A DNA stretch of 16,884 bases from an uncultured Streptococcus sp. (GCF_938020365.1 NZ_CALIIB010000046.1:1-16884); one strand, 5' to 3'; shown: positions 6,260-14,215, counted from the stretch's first letter. Program-made: numbers and translations. Notes: generated by a model from the letters alone, not told the origin.

Positions 6260-7297
6260 TTATTTCACTCCTGCGAAATAAACGGTGGTGCTGGTGAAAA
6301 TGTGGCCTGCCTTGAGAATGACCTGATCCTTCAAGTCACTATGAATCGCATCAGGCAATGCCTGTGCTTCCAGCGCTATACCATTATGCTGAATCATTGG
6401 CTGTCCATTGATGACAACTGACTCATCGACAAAATTTGCCGAATAAGTCACGACACAAGGAGCATCCGTACGGAAAGTCAGGTAGCGACCTGATGCCGGA
6501 TCATAAAGGCAACCTGCCTCTTCCTGCTCTTTATCGAGAGAAAAGGGATGATCCAGCCCTGACACGACCTGAATTTGCTCGTCTTGATCAGCAAAAATTT
6601 CTTTCAGCACCAGACCTTTTTGTAGGCCTTTGACAAAGCCGCGATTCGCATCCACTTCCTTTGCTGGCACGCCGTCAGGAGCAATCGGATACACCCCTTT
6701 GGTATGCAGCTGGAGGACATGCTGATCGATGGGCTGACTAAAATCACCTGACAGATTGAAATAGCTGTGGTTGGTCGGATTGACCAGACTATCTCGGTCT
6801 GTCTGAACTTGATAGGAAATCTCAATCTCCCCTTTTTCTGTCAAAGAATAGGAAATCCAGATCTTCAAATTTCCTGGGAAACCACCTGTCCCGTCTGGGC
6901 GCTCTGTATAAAATGTGACTCCGTCGTTTGTAACTTCCTCTGTTTGGAAAATCACGCTATCCCAGCCAGTAGAGCCACTGTGGTTGCAATTCTGACCATT
7001 ATTGACTTCCAGCTGGTAGGACTGCCCATTCAGCTCAAAGCTAGCCTTGGCAATCCGTCCTGCAACTGGTCCCACACTGGCACCATGCTTGGGACTATTG
7101 CCAACATAATCCTCAAAACGCTCAAAGCCTAGGATAATATTGGCAAAATCACCATTTTTATCTAGCGTCTGATATTCTAAAATCGTTGCGCCATAGTTCA
7201 TGACCTTGAAGCGATAGCCTAGCTTATTTTCAAAGGTATAGACTAGGACATCCTGTCCTTTAAAAGCACCAAAAATAGACTCTTGATAAGATTTCAT
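6260..7297 (-). CDS. galM: Aldose 1-epimerase (galactose mutarotase)
   Basis: GalM interconverts the beta and alpha anomers of galactose or glucose, supplying alpha-galactose to galactokinase. The 345-residue product has the full set of active-site positions: His106 in NCNHSG, His177 in NPTNHSYFNLSG (general acid) and Glu310 in GIALEAQALPDA (general base). The start ATG at 7297 has GGGAG with 6 nt spacing. It is the last gene of the bga cluster, separated from agaS by a structured 165-bp repeat; I found no convincing promoter of its own, so it probably depends on read-through. The job fits the neighbouring beta-galactosidase, which releases beta-galactose. Its ribosome site matches the complement of the csRNA described upstream of ruvB. 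Confidence 0.95.
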   Translation of the reverse strand: MKSYQESIFGAFKGQDVLVYTFENKLGYRFKVMNYGATILEYQTLDKNGDFANIILGFERFEDYVGNSPKHGASVGPVAGRIAKASFELNGQSYQLEVNNGQNCNHSGSTGWDSVIFQTEEVTNDGVTFYTERPDGTGGFPGNLKIWISYSLTEKGEIEISYQVQTDRDSLVNPTNHSYFNLSGDFSQPIDQHVLQLHTKGVYPIAPDGVPAKEVDANRGFVKGLQKGLVLKEIFADQDEQIQVVSGLDHPFSLDKEQEEAGCLYDPASGRYLTFRTDAPCVVTYSANFVDESVVINGQPMIQHNGIALEAQALPDAIHSDLKDQVILKAGHIFTSTTVYFAGVK

Positions 7298-7320
7298 ATA
7301 ATCTCCCTCTGTCTCGAGTC

Positions 7321-7485
7321 TGGGACAAAAGTCCTAGCCTCTCAATTGTCTTTGGATTGTCGAGCAAGACGCAGTGGTTGAGTGGGCTCTACTAGGCTGA
7401 TTTCATCAGCTTTTACAGCCCTACTCAACTGTGCGGAGGTGGGACGACGAAATCGAATTCTAACGAATTACCGATTTCTGTCCCA
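7321..7485. repeat. Structured intergenic inverted-repeat element
   Basis: The element is bounded by TGGGACA (7321-7327) and its inverse TGTCCCA (7479-7485). Inside are two large hairpins. The first pairs GTTGAGTGGGCT (7377-7388) with 7417-7429 (one bulge) and encloses GCTGAT/ATCAGC. The second pairs GTGGGAC (7439-7445) with GTCCCAC (7480-7486), nesting GAAATCG/CGATTTC and AATTC/GAATT. It has no coding potential. It resembles a dispersed intergenic repeat that I associate with mitis/sanguinis-group genomes, but copy number cannot be checked here. It lies between agaS and galM and could affect read-through or mRNA processing. Confidence 0.7.
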
Positions 7486-7601
7486 CTCTCTTTCTTGACT
7501 TAGTCAGGGGACAAGGATGGAAGGCCAGCCTTTTTATCTGAAAGTCCTTTTAATAACTAGCTTTCCCATGACTAATGTTTGACTTTTCCATATTTAGCTT
7601 T
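7486..7601. other. Remaining agaS-galM spacer, no recognisable feature
   Basis: This 116-bp stretch follows the agaS stop. I see no credible gene, promoter or U-tract terminator; only short self-complementary bits (AAGGCCAGCCTT) with loops too small to fold well. Confidence 0.5.
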
Positions 7602-8765
7602 CTACTGCTGGAAAGGGTGGATGATGACTCCCTGAACGACCCGATTGACCGTACCTGTCGGAGACGGTGTATCTGGTCGATTTTTCACTTTCAAAGAAGT
7701 CAAGAGAGAGAAGAGCTGAGCATAGACGATGTAAGGGAAGGCTCGATAGCTATCTTCCAAGATATCACTTTCAAGAACCACTTGTTCAACATTTTCCAAG
7801 TCTTCTCTGCGCTCTGTAAAGAAGACCACCTTGCGAGCAATCTGATCTCCTGCCACTTCACGCACCAAATCCAAGTCGTAACGTTTGGTGTACTCATCTC
7901 TTGAGCCAAATACCAGCACAAGCGTCTCTTCGTTAATCAGAGATTTTGGGCCATGGCGGAAGCCGACTGGGCTCTCATACATGGTCGCAACCTTCCCTGC
8001 TGTCAATTCCAAAATTTTCAGCTGAGCTTCGTGCGCCAGACCAAAGAATGGTCCTGCTCCAAGGTAGATGACACGGTCAAAGTCTAATTCTGTCAAAGCT
8101 TGAACATCAGCTACATTTGCCAAAACCTTTTGGCTCAAGGCAATCAACTCAGCTACTCTTGCTTCTTTTTGAGCCAAGTCTGCTGGATCAAAGACCAAGA
8201 GAGCTGTCAACATCATAGAGGTGAAGCTAGAAGTCATGGCAAAGCCAGCATCATTTGATGGAGCTGGTTGCAATAAGAGCAAATTCCGCTCATCACCATG
8301 CGCCTGCTGAGCTAGTTTCCCCTCTGCAGCACAGGTAATGGTCACTTGATAAAGCTCATCAACCAGCTGCTTGGCTAAGTCCACTGTCGCAACACTTTCT
8401 GGCGAATTGCCACTACGGGCAAAAGAAACGAGAACCGTTGGAATTTCCTTGTGCAGATGCACTTCAGGATTCGCCACAATATCAGTCGTCGCAACCGAAT
8501 TAAAATTCCATTGGCGCTCATTATAAAGCTTTCTGAAATATGGCAATAGCGTATCGCCCACATAAGCCGAAGTTCCCGCACCTGTAAAGATAACTTTTAT
8601 ATAATCATGCTTTTCTTCAATACCTTTTAGAAAAGCAGCGATTTGGTCAGCTTGAGCCTTGTAATGATTAAAAGCTGTCTGCCAAACATCTGGCTGTTGG
8701 TAGATTTCACGCGTGGTGATTTCCGCGCCCAATTCAACCAGTTTCTCTTTTGAATAATCTAGCAT
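7602..8765 (-). CDS. agaS: AgaS-family sugar isomerase/deaminase (SIS domains)
   Basis: A 387-residue cytoplasmic protein with two SIS sugar-phosphate-binding domains. The first (about residues 40-195) shows FTGAGTSAYVG (60-70) and SFARSGNSPES (114-124). The second (about 225-370) has YLGAGPFFGLAHEAQLK and ESPVGFRHGPKS (264-275). AgaS proteins act on galactosamine-6-phosphate (deamination/isomerisation) or tagatose-6-phosphate; the exact substrate cannot be read from sequence. The ATG at 8765 has AAGGA with 7 nt spacing. It lies 107 nt after the EIIA gene, across a hairpin that may partly terminate transcription, and belongs to the bgaC-PTS-agaS-galM order known in pneumococcus. This suggests a GalNAc- or GlcNAc-containing beta-galactoside as substrate of the whole system. 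Confidence 0.92.
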   Translation of the reverse strand: MLDYSKEKLVELGAEITTREIYQQPDVWQTAFNHYKAQADQIAAFLKGIEEKHDYIKVIFTGAGTSAYVGDTLLPYFRKLYNERQWNFNSVATTDIVANPEVHLHKEIPTVLVSFARSGNSPESVATVDLAKQLVDELYQVTITCAAEGKLAQQAHGDERNLLLLQPAPSNDAGFAMTSSFTSMMLTALLVFDPADLAQKEARVAELIALSQKVLANVADVQALTELDFDRVIYLGAGPFFGLAHEAQLKILELTAGKVATMYESPVGFRHGPKSLINEETLVLVFGSRDEYTKRYDLDLVREVAGDQIARKVVFFTERREDLENVEQVVLESDILEDSYRAFPYIVYAQLFSLLTSLKVKNRPDTPSPTGTVNRVVQGVIIHPFQQ

Positions 8766-8811
8766 GGTAGTCCTTTCAAAATAAACAATGATATATTAGT
8801 TATTTGCTTTT

Positions 8812-8842
8812 AAAAGAGGGAATGGGAAAATTCCCCACTCCC
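8812..8842 (-). terminator. Hairpin between EIIA and agaS, possible partial terminator
   Basis: GGGA-x-TGGG-AA (8818-8828) pairs with TTCCCCA-x-TCCC (8831-8842) with one mismatch and one bulge. On the minus strand it is followed by TCTTTTAAAA, an interrupted U tract. It is probably a leaky terminator or a 3' stabiliser for the PTS message rather than a full stop, because agaS has no clear promoter. Confidence 0.5.
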
Positions 8843-8872
8843 CTTCATTTCTTTTTTCCTTACAAAACAGTC

Positions 8873-9277
8873 CTACTCATCCTCATCATCTGATAAGCCT
8901 GCTAAAATATCATTGACTTTAACGATATTTTCGACTGCATTTTTCGGATAGTCAACATCAGCTCCTGTCAGAGAAGCATTGAGAAACTCAATCACCATCG
9001 GCAGATTCATGCCGGCGTACAAGTCAATATCCTTACCTTCTAAAATAAGGCGGCTGACTACATTACATGGTGTGCCTCCCAAAAGATCTGCAAAGACAAT
9101 ATAGTCATCAAAATCCTTGACTGTGTCTAAGAACTTGGCTGTAAAATCATCTGGTCCCTCCTCTGGTAACAAGGCAACGGCATGAATATCCGCTTGAGGT
9201 CCCATAATCATCTCAGTAGTTGTTTTCAGTTCTTCACAAAAGCGACCATGACTAATCAAAACTAACTGTTTGCTCAT
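8873..9277 (-). CDS. PTS mannose-family EIIA component
   Basis: This 134-residue cytoplasmic phosphocarrier accepts phosphate from HPr and passes it to EIIB. The active His10 is in LISHGRFCEEL, and the family motif FADLLGGTPCN follows. The length fits a free-standing EIIA-Man domain, and the protein ends in an acidic tail (SDDEDE). The ribosome site before the ATG at 9277 is weak (GGTG), so translation is probably coupled to the EIID gene, whose stop lies 11 nt upstream. It is the last of four PTS genes ordered B-C-D-A, as in the pneumococcal bgaC locus. Confidence 0.94.
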   Translation of the reverse strand: MSKQLVLISHGRFCEELKTTTEMIMGPQADIHAVALLPEEGPDDFTAKFLDTVKDFDDYIVFADLLGGTPCNVVSRLILEGKDIDLYAGMNLPMVIEFLNASLTGADVDYPKNAVENIVKVNDILAGLSDDEDE

Positions 9278-9288
9278 AATTTACACCA

Positions 9289-10107
9289 TTATGCCATTCC
9301 AAAGAAGAAGTGACCAAACGCTGAGAAAGCAATCGCTGCAAGAATGATGAGCAAGATAGCTTTTGTAGAGTTCATACCCTTACGTCCAAGCAACCAGAAG
9401 ATTACACCTGTGATGATAGCTGGTACCAAGCGTGGGAAGACCAAGTTAAGCATGTCTTGGATATCGATAGCTTTTTTTCCGATGTGTGGAGCCCAAGAAA
9501 CTTCAACACCAATCATGCTGGCAATCAGGGCACCAACCATGAAGACGCCAAGTACGGATGCAGCATCAATCAAAGCTGTCAAAGTACTTTGCATATTGTT
9601 GACGAGGTTAACCCCTTCTTTATAGGCAAATTCCAATTGTTTCCAACGGAAAATGTCGTAAGCAACTGCTACAGCGATCCATAGGAAGATACCGGCTGGG
9701 TTTCCTGCAACAGCCAAAGTTGCTGCGATTGAACCCATAATAGCTGGTACCAATGATCCAAAGATTGAGTCTCCAAGAGGAGCGAATGGCCCCATGAGAC
9801 CTGTCTTGATACCATTGACCGCATCTTTTGATTTCACACCATCTTTTTCTTCCAAAGCAAGGTCAAAACCAGTGATAATGGTGTGGAAGAATGGTGAAGT
9901 ATTGAAGAATTGCGTATGCAATTTCATCATTTCTTTCAGTTCAGGTGTCCCGTCTCCATACATTTTGCGCAATTGTGGCAAAATCATGTAAAGGTAACCA
10001 GAAGCCTGCATACGCTCATAGTTCCAACCCAATTGGAAGGTAAACAAGCTACGTTTGTTAATCTGTTTAAAATCTTCTTTTGTTAGTTTGTAATTAGAAT
10101 TCGTCAT
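9289..10107 (-). CDS. PTS mannose-family EIID membrane component
   Basis: EIID, with EIIC, forms the sugar-translocating membrane complex of mannose-family PTS. The 272-residue product has the long amphipathic N-terminal part typical of the family (QINKRSLFTFQLGWNYERMQ, then LMGPFAPLGDS near the middle) and hydrophobic helices at the C-terminus. I place the start at the ATG at 10107 (MTNSNYKLTKE); a TTG two codons upstream is less likely. GGGGA, used as ribosome site, lies inside the end of the EIIC gene, and the two genes overlap by 14 nt. Confidence 0.94.
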   Translation of the reverse strand: MTNSNYKLTKEDFKQINKRSLFTFQLGWNYERMQASGYLYMILPQLRKMYGDGTPELKEMMKLHTQFFNTSPFFHTIITGFDLALEEKDGVKSKDAVNGIKTGLMGPFAPLGDSIFGSLVPAIMGSIAATLAVAGNPAGIFLWIAVAVAYDIFRWKQLEFAYKEGVNLVNNMQSTLTALIDAASVLGVFMVGALIASMIGVEVSWAPHIGKKAIDIQDMLNLVFPRLVPAIITGVIFWLLGRKGMNSTKAILLIILAAIAFSAFGHFFFGMA

Positions 10108-11008
10108 CTTCAATTTCCCCGCTTTCTGATTCAGTTACTGGAGCAGCTACGACTGTACGTTGGCTGTTTTTGAAGTGTTGTACTGCAAGGAAGACACCAA
10201 TGATGGCGATACCAATCATAGATACACTCTTGAAGTTGTTAACAAAAGTAATAGCTTGTTCTTTTGGAAGTTTAGAGAACACTTCAGAACCAACAATGCT
10301 AGACACTGCAGCACCAAGGCTTTGAACATTACTGTAAAGCACTGTCAACATAGCTGTCAAGCCAAATCCAAGTGCCAAGTAGTGAAGGTTGCGTTTCACT
10401 GGAAGATAACGAAGCAAGATTGCAAATCCAAGACCTGGAAGCATTTGGCCTGCAAGTTTCAAACCGTTTGCCAACCATTGTACATTACCGAGACCTGTAA
10501 CAACAGTTTCTACAAAAGCTCCACCAAAGGCAAGAGCAAAGAAGACTGGGAGGGCACGAGAAAGAGCCCAAGGAATCGCACCAAGGAGATAGTTGCGTTC
10601 GATGCCTTTGTAGTCAAAGCGTTCAATCGCAGCATCCACACGGTGAGCGAAGTAAGTTGTAGTCATACGACCAAGAATGTCGAAGTATGTCAACAAAGTT
10701 GCTACCGGCACAGCGATTGTAGCAATAGCAAGCTCAGGATCAAGACCTTGAGCTACTGAGAAGGCAGTTGCAAGAACCGCACCAGAAGTAGCGTCAATAC
10801 GAGACGCACCACCGAAGGTACCAACACCGAGTACTACCAATTGAAGGTTGGCACCAATCAATAGACCTGTAGGTAAATCTCCCATGATGAGACCTGTGAT
10901 AAATCCAGCAAATACAGGTGAACCTGCTGAAGAAACGATCGTCAACTCATCGCAGATTTGATAAGCTGAGTACAGAGTGAGTAGTAAAATTTGCCACCAT
11001 TGTATCAT
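10094..11008 (-). CDS. PTS mannose-family EIIC membrane component
   Basis: This 304-residue polytopic permease is the main sugar-binding channel subunit. It begins IQWWQILLLTLYSAYQICDEL, and the family glycine-rich segments GFITGLIMGDLPTGLLIGA and GTFGGASRIDATSGAVLA are visible. An acidic tail (ESGEIEDDEF) ends the protein. The ATG at 11008 has a perfect AGGAGG ribosome site with 8 nt spacing. It lies 26 nt after the EIIB gene and overlaps EIID. Substrate specificity cannot be read from sequence; the neighbouring intracellular beta-galactosidase implies a beta-galactoside, possibly galactosyl-beta-1,3-N-acetylhexosamine. Confidence 0.95.
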   Translation of the reverse strand: MIQWWQILLLTLYSAYQICDELTIVSSAGSPVFAGFITGLIMGDLPTGLLIGANLQLVVLGVGTFGGASRIDATSGAVLATAFSVAQGLDPELAIATIAVPVATLLTYFDILGRMTTTYFAHRVDAAIERFDYKGIERNYLLGAIPWALSRALPVFFALAFGGAFVETVVTGLGNVQWLANGLKLAGQMLPGLGFAILLRYLPVKRNLHYLALGFGLTAMLTVLYSNVQSLGAAVSSIVGSEVFSKLPKEQAITFVNNFKSVSMIGIAIIGVFLAVQHFKNSQRTVVAAPVTESESGEIEDDEF

Positions 11009-11034
11009 GACAATGACCTCCTAAAAATTTTTCC

Positions 11035-11511
11035 TTATTTTAACAAATTCATAAAATCCGCAATCGGATCATTTGGAACCATCTGAGCTGTCAGTTTGAC
11101 TCCTTTTTCATGCAGTTTGTGGAAAGCTTCCACATCCGCATCAACCACATTGATAGAGCGAGTGATTGGACGAGTTTCGTCTGACTGAGACATATTTCCG
11201 ACGTTAAGTGTTTCTAGTGGAACACCAGCTTCCACCAAACGAAGGAAACGGTCTGGTTTACGAGCGACGATAAAGAGTCGTTGTGAGTCATACTTACCAG
11301 CCAATATGTTTTCTGCTGCCTTAGCGATTGGCAAAATGCTGAGCTTCACTCCTGGTGGCGTAGCTAGCTTAAGGCCACTCTTTTCGATAGCATTTTCAGC
11401 TACCTCATCGTCAATCACCATAATGCGTGAAATGTTGAGCTTAGTAGTCCAGAGATTGGCTACCTGTCCATGGATCAAACGTCCATCGATACGTGCACCT
11501 ACTATTGTCAT
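11035..11511 (-). CDS. PTS mannose-family EIIB component
   Basis: This 158-residue cytoplasmic EIIB receives phosphate from EIIA on His14, in the motif RIDGRLIHGQVA, and phosphorylates the sugar carried by EIIC/EIID. Length and fold signatures (TPPGVKLSILPIAKAAE, then LNVGNMSQS) match the family. The ATG at 11511 overlaps the bgaC stop codon by 4 nt (ATGA) and is preceded by GGGGG at the end of bgaC, so translation is coupled. It opens the B-C-D-A PTS block. Confidence 0.95.
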   Translation of the reverse strand: MTIVGARIDGRLIHGQVANLWTTKLNISRIMVIDDEVAENAIEKSGLKLATPPGVKLSILPIAKAAENILAGKYDSQRLFIVARKPDRFLRLVEAGVPLETLNVGNMSQSDETRPITRSINVVDADVEAFHKLHEKGVKLTAQMVPNDPIADFMNLLK

Positions 11512-13295
11512 AAATTTTCCCCCTTTATTGTTTTAAATGTAGGTTGGTTAACTAAGTTAATGGATGCTTCATATTCCCCTTCCGTTTCAAAAATGATGAT
11601 TCGGTTATGTCCTTCTTTCAGAAGACTATGCGGAATATAAAGCGATAAGGTTGGTCCAACATTCCAGAAACGGCCGATGTTGACGCCATTTACAAAGGCA
11701 AGGCCCTTTCCAAAACCGGACAAGTCTAAATAGGTATCTTTAAGCGCTTTCATTTCGAAGTCAAAAGCGTAGAAAGCTGGTTGCTTTGGCTGCCATCCTT
11801 TTGAAAAATCAATGTTTTCTGTGTTTTCAAAAGAAAGTGGGTACTGTTGCCAATTTAGCAAGAAGTGCAAATCCTTGCAAACGCCCGTCCGAATCCCTTT
11901 TCGCTGGGTATCTGCCAAAAACTTATGCCCGTAATTGACCCGCCCCATGTTTTCAATCAGAATATCAATCTGGTGGGTTGCTTTCTTTTCCCCAGCAACA
12001 AAGATATCTTGACCAATCTCTGCTTGATACTGGGTTGCCATAAGCTTGCCGTCTACAAAAAGCTGCATCCGATCTCGCCCGTCAATCACCCGAATTTTTT
12101 CCTCATCCGCATCCCAGCTAGCTTCGGTACGATAAAGCAAGTAACCATAGCTCTGTCCCAAATCCTCCATTTTGACAGGATAGAGACTCTCCACTGGCTG
12201 AGCCAAATCAGCTAATATCTCAAACAAACTCACCTTCTCACTCAGAGCAATGTCTCTCAATTCAAAAGATTCTTTTGTGAGCGGTTTCATTTGTGGATAC
12301 TCAGGATAGTAGGTCTCCATCATTTTTTGCACTGCAAAATATTTCGGAGTTGGATTTCCCTGTTCATCGAGCAGGGCATCATAATCATACGAGGTCACCT
12401 GTGGTAAATCCGTCACACCTCTGGCCGAGCAGCCATTCATGAAGCCAAAATTGGTGCCACCATGAAACATATAGAGGTTGATAGAGCCTTGTTTCAGAAC
12501 CTCATGGACAGCTTGAGCCAGTTCCTCAGGATCCCTTTTGATAATTGGCTCTTTCCAACGATTGAACCAACCATCCCAAAACTCCATACACATGAGCGGC
12601 CATTTTTTGCCATGCTCATCAAAGAATTCCTGCATCTGGTCAAAATTATAATCTGCCTTGGAGCCGAAATTTCCTGTAACAAATAAATCTTCCTCAATCA
12701 GCGTGCCGGCTCTCAGCGTCGCCCGCCAAGGACCATCCGATGTAAAGAGCGGACAATCAATGTCTCGGTCCAACATCATCTGCCGAATCGCTCTCAGGTA
12801 GTCTTTATCCTCCCCGTAAGAGCCATATTCATTTTCCACTTGCATCATGAGGATATTCCCGCCCTTGTCCAAGAGCCTTGGAACCAAGCGAGGAAGCAAC
12901 TCATCATAGTAGTCTGCAACAGCCCGAAGATAGGAAGCATCAGAAGAACGGATTCTCATATCCTCAGTCAAAAGCCAGGCTGGCATACCGCCAAATTCCC
13001 ACTCCGCACAAATAAAGGGCGAAGGGCGAACGATGGCATATAAGCCTAAATCTTGAGCAATCTGAAGAAACTTCTCAATATCTAAAATCCCTTGAAAGTC
13101 AAACCGGCCTTTCTTTGGCTCGTGCATGTTCCAAGGAACATAGGTCTCAACTGTATTGAAGCCTAGGGCTTTAAGATTATAGAGCGAGTGATACCAGTCT
13201 TCCGGCTGAATCCGAAAATAGTGAATCGCTCCTGATAAAATCTTAAACTCCTGACCATCCAAGTAGAAAGAAGAGCCTATTTCAAATCTCTTCAT
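11508..13295 (-). CDS. bgaC: Intracellular GH35 beta-galactosidase
   Basis: A 595-residue glycoside hydrolase family 35 enzyme. The pneumococcal homologue BgaC prefers terminal galactose beta-1,3-linked to N-acetylhexosamine. The TIM-barrel part (about residues 1-330) carries the acid/base Glu156 in MMQVENEYGSYG and the nucleophile Glu238 in CMEFWDGWFNRW; jelly-roll domains follow. No signal peptide or LPXTG anchor is seen, so it should act on imported sugar (though family members have been reported at the cell surface). The ATG at 13295 has AGGAGG upstream. It is the first gene of the operon, driven by a strong promoter with a cre just downstream and a palindrome over the -35, and overlaps the EIIB gene. 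Confidence 0.96.
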   Translation of the reverse strand: MKRFEIGSSFYLDGQEFKILSGAIHYFRIQPEDWYHSLYNLKALGFNTVETYVPWNMHEPKKGRFDFQGILDIEKFLQIAQDLGLYAIVRPSPFICAEWEFGGMPAWLLTEDMRIRSSDASYLRAVADYYDELLPRLVPRLLDKGGNILMMQVENEYGSYGEDKDYLRAIRQMMLDRDIDCPLFTSDGPWRATLRAGTLIEEDLFVTGNFGSKADYNFDQMQEFFDEHGKKWPLMCMEFWDGWFNRWKEPIIKRDPEELAQAVHEVLKQGSINLYMFHGGTNFGFMNGCSARGVTDLPQVTSYDYDALLDEQGNPTPKYFAVQKMMETYYPEYPQMKPLTKESFELRDIALSEKVSLFEILADLAQPVESLYPVKMEDLGQSYGYLLYRTEASWDADEEKIRVIDGRDRMQLFVDGKLMATQYQAEIGQDIFVAGEKKATHQIDILIENMGRVNYGHKFLADTQRKGIRTGVCKDLHFLLNWQQYPLSFENTENIDFSKGWQPKQPAFYAFDFEMKALKDTYLDLSGFGKGLAFVNGVNIGRFWNVGPTLSLYIPHSLLKEGHNRIIIFETEGEYEASINLVNQPTFKTIKGENL

Positions 13296-13314
13296 CTCCC
13301 TATTCCTCCTAGAT

Positions 13315-13328
13315 TTAAAACGCTTTCA
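13315..13328. promoter_or_regulatory. Catabolite-responsive element at bgaC
   Basis: The minus strand reads TGAAAGCGTTTTAA, matching the cre consensus TGWAANCGNTNWCA except near its last bases. It lies about 9-22 nt after the predicted bgaC start site, a position where CcpA acts as a roadblock, so the operon should be repressed by preferred sugars. Confidence 0.75.
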
Positions 13329-13343
13329 TTTCTTAATAATATT

Positions 13344-13372
13344 AATATAATAAACTTTTGCATAAATGTCAA
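13344..13372 (-). promoter_or_regulatory. bgaC operon promoter
   Basis: On the minus strand there is a perfect -35 TTGACA (13372-13367), a 17-bp spacer and -10 TATATT (13349-13344), with a start site near 13337. It is a strong constitutive-looking core that would need tight repression. Confidence 0.88.
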
Positions 13373-13377
13373 CATTT
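13364..13377. promoter_or_regulatory. Candidate operator of the divergent GntR-family regulator
   Basis: AAATGT-CA-ACATTT is a perfect 6-bp inverted repeat with a 2-bp centre. It covers the bgaC -35 and also occupies the -35 zone of the divergent regulator promoter. Position and symmetry suit a dimeric HutC-type GntR repressor. The assignment is inferred; binding is not shown by sequence. Confidence 0.65.
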
Positions 13378-13389
13378 TTTTAAAAAATA

Positions 13390-13398
13390 TGTTAAAAT
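13390..13398 (+). promoter_or_regulatory. Extended -10 promoter of the GntR-family regulator
   Basis: TGTTAAAAT is a TGn-extended -10 (TAAAAT at 13393-13398) with no good -35. The start near 13405 gives a leader of about 30 nt with GAGGTGA as ribosome site. Its -35 zone overlaps the palindrome shared with bgaC. Confidence 0.6.
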
Positions 13399-13435
13399 CA
13401 ATATAGAGAGGGATAAAAAAAGAGAGGTGAGCACA

Positions 13436-14152
13436 ATGGCTATTCCTAAATATCAACAAATCAAAGATGATTTGAAACAACAAATCATTTCTGGTAACTT
13501 TGAAAACGGTGATAGATTCTACACAGAAGCTGAATTAATCAAGATGTTCAACGTTAGTTCCATCACCGTTGTCCGCGCTTTGAACGAACTTGCGAATGAT
13601 GGCTACATCATCCGTCAGCAAGGGAAGGGAACTTTTGTTTCACGCGCAAGAAAACACAAGCGTGTGGAATTCTCTGATATCGAAACTTTCCCTATCCAAA
13701 AGGATAAGGTGACTGTTCTGTCCATCGAACGTGGAAATGAATTGAGGATCTTGGAAAAACTAGAACTAACTCCGTCCCAGTTCTACTACAAGATTGACCG
13801 TATCAGAAGGACCGGCGATAAAGTCTATATTTATCACCAAACCTACATTCCTGAACAGTACATCAATCCAAACTATCCAGATCTGGACTACTACAGCTCG
13901 ATCTACAATCGCTTCAAGACGGATTATCACATCCACATGAATGATGAGTATTTCGAAGAAATCAACGAAATCGTCTTTCCAACGCCAAAAGACATTGCCA
14001 AGACCTTAGAAATCGATCCAAACTTCCCAACTGTGCATCAAGTCAAGATCACAAAACTGGAAAATACCGGACAAATCCTAGAGTACAGCGAAACCTACAA
14101 GCGTGGCGATTTCTTCAAAATCAAATTTATTTCTTCTAGTCGCGATCATTAA
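13436..14152 (+). CDS. bgaR: GntR-family (HutC/UTRA) regulator of the bgaC operon
   Basis: A 238-residue transcription factor. The N-terminal winged helix (residues about 3-70) contains KYQQIKDDLKQQIISGNF, FNVSSITVVRALNELANDGY and RQQGKGTFVS; the rest (about 90-235) is a UTRA ligand-binding domain typical of HutC-subfamily regulators, which usually sense a sugar phosphate. The start is the ATG at 13436 (MAIPKYQQI) with GAGGTGA; an in-frame ATG at 13358 is upstream of the promoter and adds 26 unrelated residues. It is transcribed divergently from bgaC, as is the repressor BgaR in pneumococcus. A palindrome covers both -35 zones, so it probably represses the operon and itself. Confidence 0.9.
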   Translation: MAIPKYQQIKDDLKQQIISGNFENGDRFYTEAELIKMFNVSSITVVRALNELANDGYIIRQQGKGTFVSRARKHKRVEFSDIETFPIQKDKVTVLSIERGNELRILEKLELTPSQFYYKIDRIRRTGDKVYIYHQTYIPEQYINPNYPDLDYYSSIYNRFKTDYHIHMNDEYFEEINEIVFPTPKDIAKTLEIDPNFPTVHQVKITKLENTGQILEYSETYKRGDFFKIKFISSSRDH

Positions 14153-14155
14153 TCT

Positions 14156-14190
14156 GAAAAACGATGGTTCTCATGAGCTGTCGTTTTTCA
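14156..14190 (+). terminator. Terminator of the bgaR gene
   Basis: GAAAAACGA (14156-14164) pairs with TCGTTTTTC (14181-14189); an inner CTCATGAG palindrome sits in the loop. It starts just after the stop codon. The A/T-rich stem allows function in both directions. Confidence 0.82.
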
Positions 14191-14215
14191 TTTCCTGACC
14201 AACTAGCCTATCTTT

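Noticed and set aside
7550..7591. Minus-strand 13-codon frame after agaS
   Set aside because: No good ribosome site and too short to support as a gene.
11739..11752. cre-like TGAAAGCGCTTAAA inside bgaC
   Set aside because: It encodes Met-Lys-Ala-Leu-Lys in frame deep in the gene, far from any promoter; probably a coding coincidence.
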